NCBI GenBank assembly: GCA_039990395.1
Contig: JBDXFZ010000146.1
Coordinates: 1-64,000 of the forward strand
Direction: 5' to 3'
DNA length: 64,000 nucleotides
DNA from: CALINF01 sp039990395
GTDB lineage: Bacteria > Pseudomonadota > Gammaproteobacteria > Pseudomonadales > Halieaceae
Numbering within the stretch: position 1 is the first letter of the stretch; every line of letters begins with the position of its first letter. Below are positions 44,779 to 53,516 of this stretch, one piece after another. Below the pieces are notes generated by a model that did not search any database, was not told the origin of the DNA, and saw only the letters and a program-made list of their open reading frames with translations. The translations under genes were made by a program, and so were the position numbers.

Positions 44779-45738
44779 ATGACTGACTTTGATGTGTTCA
44801 ATGGTGATGCGGACGGATTGTGCGCCCTGACCCAGCTGCGATTGGCCGACCCACGAGACACCCAGCTTGTCACAGGCGTTAAGCGCGATATCAAATTGCT
44901 AGATCGCGTTCACAGCGAAGCAAATTCCAGAGTGACGGTTCTGGATGTTTCTCTGGACAAGAACCGCAGTGAACTAGATCGCGTGCTTCAATCCGGAGCA
45001 GAGGTATTCTACTGTGACCATCACTTTGCTGGTGAGATACCGCAATCGGATCGACTACAGACACTTATCAATACTGCCCCAGACGTGTGTACCAGCCTGT
45101 TGATCAATACGCACCTGCAAGGTCAGTATCTGGGCTGGGCTGTTGTGGGCACGTTTGGTGACAACCTGAGAGACAGCGCACTGCGAATAGCGCGACCTCT
45201 TGCTCTTGCCATCACCGAGCTGGAGCAGCTCGAGAACCTTGGCATTTATCTTAACTACAATGGTTATGGATCTGCGCTGGAAGATCTGCACTTTGAGCCG
45301 GCGGAATTATTCAGGTTAATCAGCGCCTATGACAATCCGTTGAGCTTTATCGAAGATGGCGCTGAGCACTATGAACGTCTTGAAACCGGTTATCAGCAGG
45401 ATATGAGCATGGCCTCGGCGCTCTCGCCGCATTTTATTGATGCGTCTGTGGCAGCTTACGTGATGCCTGATGCGCCATGGGCGCGACGGGTCAGTGGCGT
45501 GTACAGCAATGATCTGGCTAATTCAGATCCAGATCGTGCGCACGCGGTGCTGACAGAGAAGGTATCTGGAGACTACGTAGTTAGTGTGAGAGCGCCTCTG
45601 AACAATAAGACCGGTGCCGATGAGCTCTGTATGCAGTTTGCGACGGGTGGGGGCCGCAAAGCGGCTGCAGGTATTAATGATCTGCCTGCAGACCAGATGT
45701 CTGTGTTTGTTGATGCGTTTTCCGCGTTCTATGGCTAG
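44779..45738 (+). CDS. DHH-like phosphoesterase family protein
   Basis: A 319-residue soluble protein. The N-terminus FDVFNGDADGLCAL resembles the DxDG metal motif of DHH phosphoesterases, and FYCDHHFAGE gives a DHH core. A C-terminal segment (FATGGGRKAAAGIN) resembles the DHHA1 glycine-rich substrate-binding motif. Relatives cleave short oligonucleotides, cyclic dinucleotides or polyphosphate; substrate unknown. It ends overlapping the convergent fusion gene by four bases. Confidence 0.75.
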   Translation: MTDFDVFNGDADGLCALTQLRLADPRDTQLVTGVKRDIKLLDRVHSEANSRVTVLDVSLDKNRSELDRVLQSGAEVFYCDHHFAGEIPQSDRLQTLINTAPDVCTSLLINTHLQGQYLGWAVVGTFGDNLRDSALRIARPLALAITELEQLENLGIYLNYNGYGSALEDLHFEPAELFRLISAYDNPLSFIEDGAEHYERLETGYQQDMSMASALSPHFIDASVAAYVMPDAPWARRVSGVYSNDLANSDPDRAHAVLTEKVSGDYVVSVRAPLNNKTGADELCMQFATGGGRKAAAGINDLPADQMSVFVDAFSAFYG

Positions 45739-48700
45739 AGCGAGATTTCTTGCAGCGCCTGCTCTAACACCTCAAGAAATACGTTGATATCCTGCGAGTT
45801 GGTTACCATTGTCGGCCGTAGCTTAATCACGTTGTGTAGTGGGCCGTCGGTACCCAAAAGTATTCCCCGCTCGCGCATCCGGTTAACCAGATAACGAGCC
45901 TCACCTGCTGCGGGTTCAAGTGTGTCGACACTGCGAACCAGCTCTATCCCCAGAAAGAAGCCGCGCCCGCGCACATCACCGATCACTGGGTACTGCTTTT
46001 GGAGGGCGCGCAATCCATCGGCCAATAAGGCGCCGTTTACTTTGGCGTTATTCTGTAGCTGCTCTTCCTCGAGCACATCGAGTACCGCGAGGCCCGCAGC
46101 GCAGGCTACCGGGTTCCCCCCAAAAGTACTGAAAAACTCCATACCGTTGTCGAATCGATTCGCTATGTCGCGACGGGTAATAACAGCGCCTAGCGGATAG
46201 CCGTTGGCGATGGGTTTGCCAAGTACCACGATATCAGGGATGACTGACTCACTCTCAAACCCCCAGAAGCAATCACCCAACCTGCCAAATCCCACTTGTA
46301 CCTCATCTGCTATGCAAAGACCGCCAGCTGCACGAACATGAGAGTAGCTCTCTGCCAGATAGCCAGCAGGGAATTGTATTTGTCCGCCCACGCTAGGCAG
46401 TGTTTCGGCAATAAATCCCGCCACGCCACGCCCGGATGTTTGCGCTGTCACCAAAACTTCATTGAGTGCGTCTGCATAGAGGGTGCCCGCGTTGTGTTGG
46501 TCGCGCCGAAATTCGCCGCGATAGTCATCGGCCAATGGCACTTCATGAACCCAGTCGCTGGAACCCTGGCCACCGGGTCCGTTGTACTTGTAGGGGCTAA
46601 GCTCGACCAGCGCGCTGGTATGGCCGTGATAGGCTGCTTCTATCACCAGCATGTCTTTGCGGCGTGTGTATGTCTGCGCCAGCCGAAGTGCCAGCTCGTT
46701 AGCTTCGCTGGCCGAGTTCACGAAGAAGCAGGTATCCAGTTCATCGGGCAATGTGGCTGTGAGTCGTTGCGCGTAGTTCACGATGTTGTTGTGCAGGTAA
46801 CGCGTATTGGTGTTAAGTAATGCGGTTTGCTTGGCAACAGCATTGATCACGCGCGGATGGCTGTGTCCTACGTGGGCAACATTGTTGTATAGATCAAGAT
46901 ACGCTCTTGCCTGGCTGTCATAGAGAAACTGCCGATAGCCTCGCACGATATGTAGCGGCGCGTTGTACGACAGACTTAAGCTGGATCCTAAAAACTGTTC
47001 ACGCTGCGAGTGCAAATGCTCCGATGCAGGTTGTCCATCCAGTTCTTCGCAAGAGCGATCTTTCAGTAACCAGGCAGGGCTAGGACACAGTGCGCGCCAG
47101 AAAGGGCTATCTGATGGTTTGGCTACGCCCGGAAAATTTTCATTCAGCGCTAATAGGTCGAGTATCAGCTGGATATGCAGGTGCGGTGTCCAGCCTCCGT
47201 TCTCATCGGCGTTACCTACCCGTGCGAACATTTCCCCGGGGTGCAGCAACTGACCAGGCTCTAGCGTAGAGACGCTGTCCAATGCCAGATGCCCATAGAG
47301 AGAGTAAACGGGTGGGCAGCGATCTGGCTCATGGCGCAATATCACTAATGGCCCGTAGTCCAACGCGCCGACATTGTTATGAATACATTCGACGGTGGCC
47401 TTCAGCGGCGCATGCACGGGAGTACCGGGCGCGCAGAAAATATCGACTCCCAGGTGCTCTGTGCGACGCTCCTGGGTCGGGTATTCGCTGGCACCAAAAG
47501 CGGGGGTATCATAAATGCCTCGGGGTTCGCCGTAGCGTCCATAGGCCACGCTGACACCCGCGGTTTGCATATCTTTGTTAATGAGCGTTGTAAGAGGCAC
47601 CAGTTCAGCGTTTGCAGGATTTGCGCCCAACAGCAGACTACCGATGCTGAGATCGATTGGGTGAAATTCGTCCCGATGTACTATCACAGGCGCCAGCTTT
47701 TCCTGTTGGCTCGCAAGCCACGCGATGGCTTTGTCTGCCTGTGCCACTACGTTCAAGCCACAAGCCTGCCTAAACTGGGCTGTTGCCAAATCGTTGGCGA
47801 TGGCGTCCAGGCGAGTAAGCGCGTCAATCGCCGGTTTCTGGCTGATGACGATATACGGGTCATCGGGTTCCTCCAGTTGGCGCGCGCTGGATATTGCGAT
47901 ACTTACCGCGAGTCTGGTTTTGATCAGCGTGAACAGTAGATCAACCTCATCCTCGGTTAGCGGATTAACTTCTGCATAGCCACGAAGAAAGTCGCGACAT
48001 ACCCGTAGTGGGTCGAGTTCATCCAGAACCAAATAGGCAAGCGCGATAGCGGCATCAAAAACCACAGGCTGGTAGGACATGTCGCCAAAATCAAAAATGC
48101 CGGTAACTCGGGGGCCGGAGTACTCGCCATCACTGCTAACGTCGACTAGTACGTTGTAGTCGTTGGCGTCGTTGTGCACTACGCCCCATCGCAAACTTTC
48201 GCTGATCCGCTCAAGCTTGGATTGAAACTGTTCCAGGGTATTGCGGGCCAGTGTCTGGGTATCACCAGCGATAGCACTCAATCGCTCTTTATGATCCAGT
48301 GCACGAGTGAGCTCCCAGTGATGGCCGTCTTTCATTGCAGGGTGCGTAAAATCTGCGAGATGACAATTCAATTGCGCCAATAGTCCCCCGAAGCTGTACG
48401 CCAGTTCTCCGTGGCGCGGCGAGAACCTGGCTAGTAGTTGTCCTTCGCACCAGCTGAGTGCCCACAGGATCCGCGTTTCACTTTCTATGTTCACCAGCAA
48501 CCAGTGTCCGCCGGAAAGGGCAGGGCATACGCAGGGCAAAACTAGCTCGTTGTTGCTCGACTGCAGGTGTAATAGCGCTTCTACCTGAAAGCTCACTGCC
48601 CGTTCGGAGTAGGTGGCGTCCATCAGCTTGACCACATATTTCTCGCCGGTTGAGCAATTAAGTTGGAAGTTACTGTCGCGATCACCCGGCAGTGACGTGA

Positions 48701-48791
48701 GTGTGCCATCCAGCGCGTAGTGCTTTTCGAGCAGCTTGTGCAGCTCGGCAATAAGGGCGACATCGGAGGGTGATTGATCGATGGAGTTCAT
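45735..48791 (-). CDS. Trifunctional fusion: APH-like kinase, M23 peptidase-like domain, class III aminotransferase
   Basis: The ATG at 48791 gives 1018 residues starting MNSIDQSPSD; the 73 upstream codons lie in the divergent regulator. Residues 1-350 are an aminoglycoside/choline-kinase-like domain with HNDANDYN (about 206-213) and FDFGD (233-237). Residues about 440-545 are a LytM/M23 fold with HLGVD (His447, Asp450), SLYGHL (His501) and HLHI (His537, His539). Residues about 600-1018 are a class III aminotransferase with the PLP lysine in LGKPIANGYPLGAV. In vertebrates the kinase and PLP modules are separate enzymes that phosphorylate and then eliminate phosphate from hydroxylysine or ethanolamine, so an amino-alcohol catabolic role is inferred. 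The role of the peptidase-like module is unknown. Confidence 0.88.
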   Translation of the reverse strand: MNSIDQSPSDVALIAELHKLLEKHYALDGTLTSLPGDRDSNFQLNCSTGEKYVVKLMDATYSERAVSFQVEALLHLQSSNNELVLPCVCPALSGGHWLLVNIESETRILWALSWCEGQLLARFSPRHGELAYSFGGLLAQLNCHLADFTHPAMKDGHHWELTRALDHKERLSAIAGDTQTLARNTLEQFQSKLERISESLRWGVVHNDANDYNVLVDVSSDGEYSGPRVTGIFDFGDMSYQPVVFDAAIALAYLVLDELDPLRVCRDFLRGYAEVNPLTEDEVDLLFTLIKTRLAVSIAISSARQLEEPDDPYIVISQKPAIDALTRLDAIANDLATAQFRQACGLNVVAQADKAIAWLASQQEKLAPVIVHRDEFHPIDLSIGSLLLGANPANAELVPLTTLINKDMQTAGVSVAYGRYGEPRGIYDTPAFGASEYPTQERRTEHLGVDIFCAPGTPVHAPLKATVECIHNNVGALDYGPLVILRHEPDRCPPVYSLYGHLALDSVSTLEPGQLLHPGEMFARVGNADENGGWTPHLHIQLILDLLALNENFPGVAKPSDSPFWRALCPSPAWLLKDRSCEELDGQPASEHLHSQREQFLGSSLSLSYNAPLHIVRGYRQFLYDSQARAYLDLYNNVAHVGHSHPRVINAVAKQTALLNTNTRYLHNNIVNYAQRLTATLPDELDTCFFVNSASEANELALRLAQTYTRRKDMLVIEAAYHGHTSALVELSPYKYNGPGGQGSSDWVHEVPLADDYRGEFRRDQHNAGTLYADALNEVLVTAQTSGRGVAGFIAETLPSVGGQIQFPAGYLAESYSHVRAAGGLCIADEVQVGFGRLGDCFWGFESESVIPDIVVLGKPIANGYPLGAVITRRDIANRFDNGMEFFSTFGGNPVACAAGLAVLDVLEEEQLQNNAKVNGALLADGLRALQKQYPVIGDVRGRGFFLGIELVRSVDTLEPAAGEARYLVNRMRERGILLGTDGPLHNVIKLRPTMVTNSQDINVFLEVLEQALQEISL

Positions 48792-48918
48792 GCTGAGGGT
48801 TAGCCACCGAGAAAGTGAAGAGCGACAGAATGATAGCAGTGTTACGAGAAAATGGGGTGGTTGCGTTCCGCTCAAGCTTGCCAGAAGATGCAGGCTCGAG
48901 TGTGTTGGAGAGTCTTTA

Positions 48919-49809
48919 GTGGATTGGAATGACATGAAGGTGCTGATAGCGCTGAGCCGAAAGGGTTCTGCGCGGGGCGCGGCGCAGGCACTGGGGGTTA
49001 GCAATTCCACGGTGACGCGTCGTCTGGACGACCTTGAACGAGACCTTGGTACGCGGTTGTTTGATAGAACACCCGATGGCTACAAAATGACCTCTGCTGC
49101 TGAGCAGATGCTACCCACTGCGGAGCATGTAGAAGAGCTGATCAATGCAGCAGAACGTAAAATCACTGGCGGTAATCAGGAACTGGAGGGCGCTATTCGT
49201 CTGACATTACCACCTACATCTGGTTTCGGTTTCATTATGAGCCGGTTCAGCGAATTCGCTGAAAACTATCCAGCGATTGAGCTGGAGATCATGTCCAGCA
49301 CCGAATCGCTCGATCTTAGCCGCCGGGAGGCAGACATCGCTATCAGAGCACTGCCAGCCGGGCAGAGACCCCCTGACTATTTGATCGGTCGCCTGCTCTC
49401 ACCACTGACCGCCTCTGCCTATGTACATCGTGATCTACTGAACCCCGATGATCCCGCAGACGTGTCCCACTTAACCTGGATTGGTAAGAACCCCGGCGCC
49501 ACGGTGGAAGAGTGGCTCGAGAACGTAGACTATCTGAATATCCCTGTTCGACACGCCATCCAGGACATCAATCTGTTGGTAGACGCATTGAATTATCAAA
49601 TGGGGATGGCTTATCTACCTTGCTTCTCGGCGTACTACGAACCCAACATTGTGCGCGTGCCTGGGGCAACCATTGTGCATCAGATGGATATGTGGGTGCT
49701 AACCCACAAAGACCTGCGCTTGAGCGCCAGAATGCGCGTTCTGCGCGATGTGATTTTTGAGGCGTTTCATGAGATCCGTCACCAGCTTGATACAAGGCCT
49801 GTTCAGTAG
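48919..49809 (+). CDS. LysR-family transcriptional regulator
   Basis: The GTG at 48919 with GGAG eight bases upstream gives 296 residues; the longer frame would overlap the divergent gene. The N-terminal winged helix begins with DWNDMKVLIALSRKGSARGAAQALGV split around the recognition helix NSTVTRRLDDLERDLGTRLF. The C-terminal part (about 90-290) is a two-lobed effector-binding domain. Placed back to back with the kinase/M23/aminotransferase gene, it probably regulates that gene in response to its substrate. Confidence 0.9.
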   Translation: MDWNDMKVLIALSRKGSARGAAQALGVSNSTVTRRLDDLERDLGTRLFDRTPDGYKMTSAAEQMLPTAEHVEELINAAERKITGGNQELEGAIRLTLPPTSGFGFIMSRFSEFAENYPAIELEIMSSTESLDLSRREADIAIRALPAGQRPPDYLIGRLLSPLTASAYVHRDLLNPDDPADVSHLTWIGKNPGATVEEWLENVDYLNIPVRHAIQDINLLVDALNYQMGMAYLPCFSAYYEPNIVRVPGATIVHQMDMWVLTHKDLRLSARMRVLRDVIFEAFHEIRHQLDTRPVQ

Positions 49810-49930
49810 GCTTAAGTCACGATAGATAGACCCTGCCCAAATATGCAGCGCTTCAGATCATTTATGGATATTTCGCCCGTATATGGGAATGGTTAGTATT
49901 CAATTGCAACCTATAGGGAGGTGCTTTGAA

Positions 49931-50263
49931 ATGAAGAAATTAATGGTAACGGTAATGGGCGTTGTTCTGGCAGGTACTGCGGTAACCGCTATGGCAGGCA
50001 AGAGTGACAAAGAGCATTTGAGTCAGTGTACAGCGAATATTGAAGCTGTTTTTGGTGAGGAAACCAGCACTAAGCTCAAAGGCATCAAGCGCGGACGCTC
50101 TGGTAACACATTGAAAATAAAGACTATTCCAGCAGGTGGTGAAGGTCAGACCATCAAGTGTTGGGTAGACAAAGAGGGTGGCGTAACACTGCTGGATTCA
50201 GAAGGTGTTGCGATTACCAACTCATCTTATAACACGGCTGACAAAGTATCCCTGAACAACTAA
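49931..50263 (+). CDS. Small exported protein, 110 residues
   Basis: The ATG at 49931 follows a GGGAGG site and opens a classical signal peptide (MKKLMVTVMGVVLAGTAVTAMA). The mature part of about 88 residues is beta-rich with basic patches and two cysteines (SQCTAN and KCWVD) that could form a disulfide. I do not recognise the family. It is a single gene, closed by a strong terminator at 50330, which suggests independent and perhaps strong expression. Confidence 0.75.
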   Translation: MKKLMVTVMGVVLAGTAVTAMAGKSDKEHLSQCTANIEAVFGEETSTKLKGIKRGRSGNTLKIKTIPAGGEGQTIKCWVDKEGGVTLLDSEGVAITNSSYNTADKVSLNN

Positions 50264-50329
50264 CCGTTATATTTATTGGTTAGTACTGTTTTGGTCCATA
50301 GTGATATTTAGTCAGGTTGCACATTTTTG

Positions 50330-50354
50330 AGCCGCCCCTTTGGGCGGCTTTTTA
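50330..50354 (+). terminator. Intrinsic terminator after the small exported protein
   Basis: Arms AGCCGCCC and GGGCGGCT enclose a four-base loop (CTTT) and are followed by TTTT. A classical GC-rich hairpin, 67 bases past the stop codon. Because the opposing gene also ends here, it may work in both directions. Confidence 0.9.
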
Positions 50355-50381
50355 TTGCGCGGGTGGTTGCGCCTTTAATGC

Positions 50382-50798
50382 CTAGCTATCAACCTCATCT
50401 ACGTCGAACTGGCCGCTCATGCGCCTGCGAATATGCGACCACGACATCCCAGTTGCCAGGATGAGCGACAAAATAATCAATACTATCCAGGTTATCGCGC
50501 CCGTGGCGTCGAGACTCAGCCAGCCAAGGTCTACAAACAACCATATTATGCAACCAAACAGAGCTGCCCCCAGGCTGATACCTAGCCATCCCATAGACAT
50601 AAAAGTGGCGCGCAAAAATACAATCCAGCCAATGAGCAAGGCAATGCCTACAATGGCCACGATAGGTCCAAATGTGGTGGTTTCGGCCAGAACCCAGTCA
50701 ACATAGGAATAGTCAGTAGGATTGTAGGTGCCAAACACCAGTACAGTGGCAAACAGCCAGCGAGCGAAGAAACTGCCGACGGTGAATCCTTTGGCCAT
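50382..50798 (-). CDS. Four-helix membrane protein, DUF6524-like
   Basis: A 138-residue protein with four hydrophobic segments (about 9-24, 45-62, 66-90 and 98-118) and a short basic-to-acidic cytoplasmic tail. The N-terminal GFTVGSFFARWLFATVLVFGT, split by a charged start, resembles small DUF6524 proteins. Function unknown. Single leftward gene, divergent from the DUF1508 gene. Confidence 0.65.
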   Translation of the reverse strand: MAKGFTVGSFFARWLFATVLVFGTYNPTDYSYVDWVLAETTTFGPIVAIVGIALLIGWIVFLRATFMSMGWLGISLGAALFGCIIWLFVDLGWLSLDATGAITWIVLIILSLILATGMSWSHIRRRMSGQFDVDEVDS

Positions 50799-51000
50799 AA
50801 TAGAGTCCGATAGAGTGTGTTTTGCGGTTACGCTAGTGGAAATTCAACGGTGGTGCAACAGTGTCAAAGCAGCTTGTCGGGAGACGCCAAAAAAACGAAC
50901 GCTAAACATTGCTTCGTTGCTCGACCAACTTACGCCATCAGTTAAACCCGTCTATACTCTTGAGCGAAGTCTAAGCAATCTATCAACCGGAGAAAGCCCC

Positions 51001-51333
51001 ATGGCAGCGAGTTTCGATCTTAAAGTAACACCCAGTGGTAAGTTCATGTTCAATCTAAAGGCAGGAAATGGACAAATCATCCTGACCAGCGAGTTATATG
51101 AGAGTAAAGGTGCCGCCGAGAATGGTATTGAATCGGTGAGAAAGAATGCCGGCGATGACAACCGCTATGAGCGCAAGGAGTCCAAAAAAGGCGATCCATA
51201 CTTTTCGCTTAAGGCGGGCAACGGTCAATCTATAGGCAAGAGTGAGATGTACTCTGGCAATGCTGGTATGGAAAACGGCATAGAGTCTGTTAAAAAGAAC
51301 GGACCTACCGCCCAGGTGAAAGACAATACCTGA
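51001..51333 (+). CDS. YegP-like protein with two DUF1508 repeats
   Basis: The ATG at 51001, with GGAG nearby (CCGGAGAAAGCCCC), gives 110 residues; the open frame from 50728 has no coding character. Two tandem repeats of about 48 residues are visible, each with a FxLKAGNGQ core and ending ENGIESV(R/K)KN. E. coli YegP has the same two-repeat form. Small cytoplasmic protein of unknown role. It lies 58 bases before the 2OG oxygenase gene on the same strand. Confidence 0.88.
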   Translation: MAASFDLKVTPSGKFMFNLKAGNGQIILTSELYESKGAAENGIESVRKNAGDDNRYERKESKKGDPYFSLKAGNGQSIGKSEMYSGNAGMENGIESVKKNGPTAQVKDNT

Positions 51334-51391
51334 CACCAGTGTCTGGGACAGGGCGTGCTGCGACTAAATCTTTGGAAAGAGAGAGCGTGTA

Positions 51392-52324
51392 GTGAAGAGT
51401 GTCCCATTAGTTGACTTGCAAAGAGCCCACGACGAGAAAACGCGCTTGGCACTCGATTCCGCCTGCCGGGATCACGGTTTCTTTCTCCTAACGGGTCATG
51501 GCGCAGATAAAGTGATCGACGCCATGTGGCAGCAGTCGGCTAGGTTTTTTGCCAGCCCGCGACAGCAGTTGCTCGCGATAGAACGAACAGCTGACAAGCC
51601 TTTGGGGTATTACGACCGGGAGTTGACCAAGCGTAAGCGCGATCTAAAGCAAGTGTTCGATTTCGCAAGACCGCTGGGTAAGGGGCATCAGCACAATCAA
51701 TGGCCGGCAGGTATGCCAGAGTTTCGCCAGAGTCTAAGCGACTATTACGAATCCATGAGTGTCATCGCAGCATCAGTGATGGAACTATTGCATCGCACGC
51801 TTGGTCTGCAGGGTGAGCAATTGTATGGTGACGCCGACTACAGTAATGCCAGGCTGAATTACTATCCTGTGGAAGATCCACTGGGCAAGGCTGATCGCGA
51901 CAATGTTACAGCGCTGGGCGATATGGCTCTTCACCATCACACTGACCCCGGCCTGGTTACGTTGTTGGTGCAGGATGATACCGGTGGCCTGCAGACGCAG
52001 TCGACGCAGGATGGATGGATTGATGTGCCGCCACAGGCCGGCACCATAATCGTGAACCTGGGTGACTCAGTTCAAGCGTGGAGTAACGATAACTACAAAG
52101 CTGCAGTGCATCGTGTTATTCCTATGACCAAGCGTGCTCGTATGAGCACCCCCTATTTTTATCACCCTTCTCGCGACGCCGTCATCGAACCTCACCCCCA
52201 GCTGGCAGACGGAAACCCACACTATCGACCTTTTAGTTGGCGCGAGTATATTCAGAGCAGGGTAGACGACAATTTTTCTGATCTGGGCGAGGATGATAGC
52301 CAAGTGTCCAAGTACCGGATCTAA
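51392..52324 (+). CDS. 2-oxoglutarate/Fe(II) oxygenase, isopenicillin N synthase-like
   Basis: A 310-residue DIOX-type oxygenase starting with GTG at 51392. The N-terminal non-haem segment (LDSACRDHGFFLLTGHG) precedes the double-stranded beta helix. Iron ligands are His183 and Asp185 (HHHTDPG) and His240 (AAVHRVIP); the 2OG carboxylate binder is Arg250 with Ser252 (RARMS). Such enzymes hydroxylate or cyclise small molecules; the substrate cannot be told. Single gene, convergent with the flavin reductase gene. Confidence 0.88.
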   Translation: MKSVPLVDLQRAHDEKTRLALDSACRDHGFFLLTGHGADKVIDAMWQQSARFFASPRQQLLAIERTADKPLGYYDRELTKRKRDLKQVFDFARPLGKGHQHNQWPAGMPEFRQSLSDYYESMSVIAASVMELLHRTLGLQGEQLYGDADYSNARLNYYPVEDPLGKADRDNVTALGDMALHHHTDPGLVTLLVQDDTGGLQTQSTQDGWIDVPPQAGTIIVNLGDSVQAWSNDNYKAAVHRVIPMTKRARMSTPYFYHPSRDAVIEPHPQLADGNPHYRPFSWREYIQSRVDDNFSDLGEDDSQVSKYRI

Positions 52325-52420
52325 CACTTGTTCTTGTTATCAACCAGCGGCGAGCGGTTGCCACAATGCAAAAGTACGCCTGATCTACCACAAGCTCTAA
52401 TGGTTCGTAACTGGGGCTCC

Positions 52421-53041
52421 CTATTCAGGTCGATTCATTCGAAAGCGGGCTTCTTCTGAAATGGTAAAATAATCAGCAAGACCTCCGCCGCGCATAATAG
52501 GCTGTGCCGCCACGGTATCGTAGACGCCGTCTTGAATCAGGTCAGTGTCTATGTGGACACCAACTACTTCACCGAAGACCACATGCGTATCAAGATCCCC
52601 TCCACCCGCATCCTTTAGCTGAACGACTTGTGTGACCACGCATTCAAACGAGACCGGACTCTCTGCAACGTGCGGTACCTCTATCACTTGTGACTGACGG
52701 GGAGTGAGTCCGGCTAACTGGAACTCATTCACATCGGGCGTCACAGAGGCGCTAGTCTCGTTCATTGCTTCGGCGAGTGAGCGGGTGGCTAGGCTCCAGC
52801 AGAAAGAACGGGTAGCTGCCATATTGCGCACAGAGTCTTTATAGCCAATGCTGGAAAACCCGACAATTGGCGGGCGGTAGTTAAATGCATTGAAAAAGCT
52901 GTAGGGCGCTAGATTTAGCGTTCCATCAGAATCCTGCGAGGAAACCCAGCCTATTGGCCTGGGCGCCACAATAGAGTTGAAGGGATCATGTGCAAGACCG
53001 TGACCTTGGCTAGGCTCGTAGAAGTGTCGGCTCTCAGGCAT
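52421..53041 (-). CDS. Flavin reductase-like FMN-binding protein
   Basis: The ATG at 53041 with AGAAGGA upstream gives 206 residues starting MPESRHFYEP. The split-barrel FMN fold shows IVAPRPIGWVSS and APYSFFNAFNYRPPIVGFSS-type segments, with Arg-Asn flavin contacts. It may reduce FMN for a partner monooxygenase or bind FMN itself. It is the last of three leftward genes with the membrane protein and the GST gene. Which oxygenase, if any, it serves is unknown. Confidence 0.87.
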   Translation of the reverse strand: MPESRHFYEPSQGHGLAHDPFNSIVAPRPIGWVSSQDSDGTLNLAPYSFFNAFNYRPPIVGFSSIGYKDSVRNMAATRSFCWSLATRSLAEAMNETSASVTPDVNEFQLAGLTPRQSQVIEVPHVAESPVSFECVVTQVVQLKDAGGGDLDTHVVFGEVVGVHIDTDLIQDGVYDTVAAQPIMRGGGLADYFTISEEARFRMNRPE

Positions 53042-53072
53042 ATTTGTGATTCCTTCTGTAGCTGTGTTGTTG

Positions 53073-53516
53073 CTAGATCTGGGACAGATCCCTCGCATTG
53101 TCGCCAACAGAGCCACGATAGAGCAAGTAGCTGCCCACTGTCATATCAACCACTGCACAAAATGCCGGGTACCATCCGAACACGCCCGGGTTCACAAAGA
53201 AAACATCGTGGTAGTAGTCATAGAAGCCGTGGCTGAGCCAGGCAATCCCAAGCACTATGAGTATCATACTAGATCGCATACGCCAGGTAACATAGGCGGT
53301 AATGAGGTAGGGCAAGCCAATAAGAAGTTCGAGCGCAATCGCTTTACCATCCAGGGCCAGAACCCCGAACAACATATACCAAATTGGCAGACTTGCTAGA
53401 AACAGGGGCCATGCCCAGTCATCAAACCGCCGTTTTTGAATCATGTAGATTGTTGGACACACAAAAACAATGCCGACGATAACGCCAATAACTACATCAA
53501 GCATTTCAGGCGACAC
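53073..53516 (-). CDS. Multi-pass membrane protein, 147 residues
   Basis: Starts with GTG at 53516, preceded by GAGAGG, and overlaps the GST stop by 11 bases, so translation is coupled; an ATG at 53504 is an alternative. There are four or five hydrophobic segments, with conserved-looking polar residues SHGFYDYYHD and NPGVFGWYPAFC in the second half that could bind a ligand or metal. I do not recognise the family with confidence. Confidence 0.7.
   Translation of the reverse strand: MSPEMLDVVIGVIVGIVFVCPTIYMIQKRRFDDWAWPLFLASLPIWYMLFGVLALDGKAIALELLIGLPYLITAYVTWRMRSSMILIVLGIAWLSHGFYDYYHDVFFVNPGVFGWYPAFCAVVDMTVGSYLLYRGSVGDNARDLSQI

Noticed and set aside
46296..46820. 174-codon frame antisense to the aminotransferase domain
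   Set aside because: No domain and no start signal; the opposite strand has a clear PLP enzyme.
48781..48918. N-terminal extension of the LysR regulator
   Set aside because: It would overlap the fusion gene start, has no LysR character, and GTG 48919 has a proper ribosome binding site.
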